Shown here in pieces: positions 6,535 to 8,669 of a stretch of 8,669 nucleotides of DNA. The notes beneath the pieces are model-generated. The model saw nothing but the letters and a program-made list of their open reading frames with translations, had not been told where the DNA came from and did no database searches. The translations under genes and the position numbers were made by a program. The DNA comes from Deltaproteobacteria bacterium (GTDB lineage Bacteria; Myxococcota; Myxococcia; Myxococcales; 40CM-4-68-19). The number at the start of each line of letters is the position of its first letter. Position 1 is the stretch's first letter. Location: positions 1 to 8,669 of the forward strand of contig VBLM01000746.1 of NCBI GenBank assembly GCA_005879095.1. Direction: 5' to 3'.

Positions 6535-8536
6535 TAGAACGGAATTGCGAGAATGAAACGCGCGGCGTGAGCGACCGACGCGCTGGTGCTGGTCGCCTGG
6601 TTGCGCAGGCCCGTGAAGGGGATCAAGAGGCCGTAGGCGACGCCGGCGTGGAACTTGTCGGAGGTGTCGTAGGTGATTCCGGCGTTGAACTCGAGGCCGA
6701 GCGGCTTGGCGTTGCCGGGCGTGTTCTCGTCGAACCAGGCCTGCGAGTACAGCGCCGAGACGAGCAGCTCGAATCCGGTGTCGTCGCCGCCGCCGCTCTT
6801 GCGCCCCGTCGGCCGCCAGCGCAAGGACGGCTTCGCGTACCACGCCGAGGTCACCGACGTGATCAGGTTGCGGAAGAGGATCATGTCGACGTTGAAGGCG
6901 CGGTTGAAGACGAAGTTGTTGATCCGGGCGTGCGGGCGATCGAGCGAGGTGTAGTCGAGGTGGCCGCCGTCGATGTCGCCCGGGCCGGCCGAGCGGAACG
7001 AGGTCTCGCCGGGCGCGGTGGGCTGCACGTTTCCGCTGCCCGAGCGCCACGGGCGCGCGCCGAATCCGTACGCGCCGCGATCACCCGAGGCCGCGCCGTA
7101 CTCGAATCCGAGCAGCACCGCGTCGGTCGCGCCCAGCGCCACGTCGGTCTGCAGCGCGCCGCCGAACTGGGTGAAGGTGACCGACTGCGTCAACTGCGTG
7201 GCCACCACCGGGTCGAGCGCCAGCGTGTCGAACTCGACCGACTGGTGGGTCCCCACGCTGCCGAAGGTGCCGGCCACTTCCGCGTCGAGCCGCCACTTCT
7301 TGCGCTTGAACGAGAGAAACGCGTCGGGCTGGTAGAGCTTCGCCGCGCGGCGGACGACCCTCGACCGCTCGCTGCCCGCCACCGTGGTCGCGACCGGCGT
7401 GTCCCACGGCTGGGTGCGGTAGTCGAGCAGCAGGCCGTAGTTGAAGACCCACTGGTTGGCGTCGAGCTTGCGCTTCACCTCTTCCGGCGTGTCGACGCGG
7501 GTCACTTCCACCGCCAGGCGATAGCCGTCGTCGAGCGTGTCGAGATCGACAGTCCGGCCGAGCTCGCCCTTGTCGCCGGTGGTGGTCTGGCCCTTGTCGA
7601 GCAGGTCCAGCATCACCGAGAGGTGGTGGCCCTTGAACTCGCGGGGCGCGAAGGCGATGCGGTCGTAGGTGTCGCCGAAGTCGCAGTCGAGGCAGTTGCC
7701 GTCGTTGTGGAGGATGCCGAGGCCCCAGTGGTAGCCCATGCGGCCGAAGAGGAACTCGCCGAGCTGCGTGTTGACCCGGCCCCAGACGCGCTTGACGTTG
7801 ACCACGCCCGACCCGCGCCGCGCGGCGAGCACCGAAAGCGGCGTGAACGGGTCGAGGTACGCGTCGGTCGCGGGGTCCGAGCCGAGCAGGACGTTGTCGA
7901 GGATGTCGGCCTGGAAATAGATGGAGAGGTCTTCGCTCACTTCGAGCGTGGGCTCGAAGCGGAAGCGGAAATTCGCGTCCGACTGGCTGTTGTTGCCGCC
8001 GGTGCCGATGAAGGGGCCGGGAAAGAGGTAGTGCCCTGAGGGGTCCGGCCCACGGCCGAGGTTCATGTCGTTGAAAAACTCACCCCGCATGCGGAGGTAG
8101 CCGTGCGGCTGGAAGAGGTTGACGCGCTGCTTGAGCGCCTCGACCGCCTCGCTGTCCTGCACGCGCGCCTGCGAGTCCTGCTCGACCCAGGCCGTCTCCT
8201 GCTTCACCTCGTCCTTGGCTTTCTGCAGCTCCTTGCGGACTTCCTCCATCACCTGACGGCGGAATTCCTCGGAGTCGAAAGCGGGGAGGGGCGGCTTGGT
8301 CACTTCGACGGCAGGCCCCGCGGCTGGAGCGGGCGCGGTCGCCGGAGCGGTCGCGGCCGTCTCCGGGGCCGCCGCCGTGCCCTGCTCGCCGGTCTTGGCC
8401 GAGGTCGACGGCGCCTTGGTTTCGCTGGCGGACGGATTCTGTGGCGGCCGCTTCTTCTTGGGGGCGGCGCGGTCTGGGCGAGCGCGGTCGCCGTGGTGAC
8501 GCAGAGGGCGGCGGCGAAACAGAACGAGCGGAGCAT
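6534..8536 (-). CDS. large outer-membrane beta-barrel protein, TIGR04551-like, with apparent frameshift
   Basis: From ATG 8536 the frame gives a textbook signal peptide (MLRSFCFAAALC, ending TALA|Q21), then becomes an arginine-rich shadow. The rest of the protein is in the frame one base away, open down to TAA at 6534-6536. One extra base near the C5 run (plus-strand G5, 8460-8464) would restore a 667-aa protein. In restored numbering: an Ala/Pro/Lys-rich linker about 22-85, a charged helix, probably coiled coil, about 87-140 (EEFRRQVMEEVRKELQKAKD), then a beta-rich body with outer-membrane strand patterns ending RFILAIPF, terminal Phe. A C-x-x-C pair, C282/C285, lies in an Asp-rich loop. It resembles, from memory, the myxobacterial TIGR04551 family, of unknown function. 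It leads the operon with the LptM-like gene and lysA. No SD precedes the ATG. Confidence 0.75.
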
Positions 8537-8547
8537 GGAGGCGGCGC

Positions 8548-8575
8548 GAGTAACACGCGTATCCCCTTGGGTCAA
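8548..8575 (-). promoter_or_regulatory. candidate promoter of the barrel-lptM-lysA operon
   Basis: On the minus strand TTGACC (8575-8570, five of six consensus positions) is followed after 16 nt by TTACTC (8553-8548). The -10 is weak. A start about 7 nt further would leave a leader of only a few bases before the ATG at 8536, which fits the lack of an SD there. Confidence 0.35.
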
Positions 8576-8622
8576 GACAGTGAAACTTGCATTCCGGGCG
8601 CGCCGGTCTTGAATGTGGGGGC

Positions 8623-8669
8623 ATGAACCCGATCCAGGATGCGCCGCAGGCGCCACGTTGCGGGCCCAC
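8623..8669 (+). CDS. possible start of a divergent gene (partial)
   Basis: An ATG preceded by a G5 run (GTGGGGGC) opens a frame running off the window: MNPIQDAPQAPRCGP. Fifteen complete codons are too few for identification. A second ATG at 8613 in another frame is also open to the end. The position, back to back with the minus-strand operon and with an 86-bp gap, fits a divergent gene, but nothing more supports it. Confidence 0.3.
   Translation, partial: MNPIQDAPQAPRCGP

Noticed and set aside
6567..8039. 490-codon plus-strand open frame opposite the barrel gene
   Set aside because: Val/Glu/Arg/Ala-rich antisense shadow; the minus strand shows clear beta-barrel sequence with a terminal Phe.
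8460..8464. Programmed -1 frameshift as first explanation for the split barrel gene
   Set aside because: The heptamer in the signal-peptide frame is G-CCC-CCA, not a good X-XXY-YYZ site, and no strong downstream stem-loop was seen. A single missing base is simpler; kept only as a minor option.

Overview
The window is very GC-rich, coding-dense DNA, most likely from a Myxococcota-type (former Deltaproteobacteria) Gram-negative bacterium. The reasons are exported proteins with Sec signals ending in outer-membrane beta-barrels, an LptM/YifL-like micro-lipoprotein directly in front of lysA, and a large outer-membrane protein resembling the TIGR04551 family, which I recall from myxobacteria. The genus cannot be fixed from the sequence alone.

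Layout. (1) 1-1238, minus strand: dapA followed by dapB (3' part off the window), overlapping by 4 nt (GTGA). These are the first two steps of the diaminopimelate/lysine branch. (2) 1239-1382: a divergent intergenic region with a reasonable dapA promoter. (3) 1383-5038, plus strand: a two-gene unit. The first gene encodes a 1008-residue exported protein with Ig/TIG-like repeats and a Kelch-like C-terminal half split by an FN3-like domain. The second, 8 nt later, encodes a 206-residue outer-membrane beta-barrel. (4) 5039-5161: a convergent junction filled by a 121-bp element. It has 27-bp inverted arms built from CGCGGAG heptamers, and its right end supplies the lysA stop codon. (5) 5159-8536, minus strand: a tightly overlapping operon of a large outer-membrane protein, a 43-aa LptM-like lipoprotein and lysA (TAATG and ATGA junctions). 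(6) 8623-end: the possible start of a divergent gene.

How the genes fit together. DapA, DapB and LysA act in one pathway, giving peptidoglycan precursor diaminopimelate and lysine. They lie in the same orientation but are separated by the plus-strand surface-protein pair, which looks like an insertion into an older lysA-dapA-dapB arrangement (inference). LptM in enterobacteria assists LptD/LPS-translocon maturation, so its place between an outer-membrane protein gene and lysA joins envelope assembly with cell-wall precursor supply.

Main anomalies. The large outer-membrane protein has its signal peptide in a different frame from its body, which implies a single missing base near a C5 run (G5 on the plus strand, 8460-8464). 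The other points of interest are the convergent inverted-repeat element, the composite Kelch/FN3/TIG protein with its barrel partner, and the micro-lipoprotein. No RNA genes, CRISPR arrays or transposase genes were seen, and no gene-free stretch exceeds about 150 bp.
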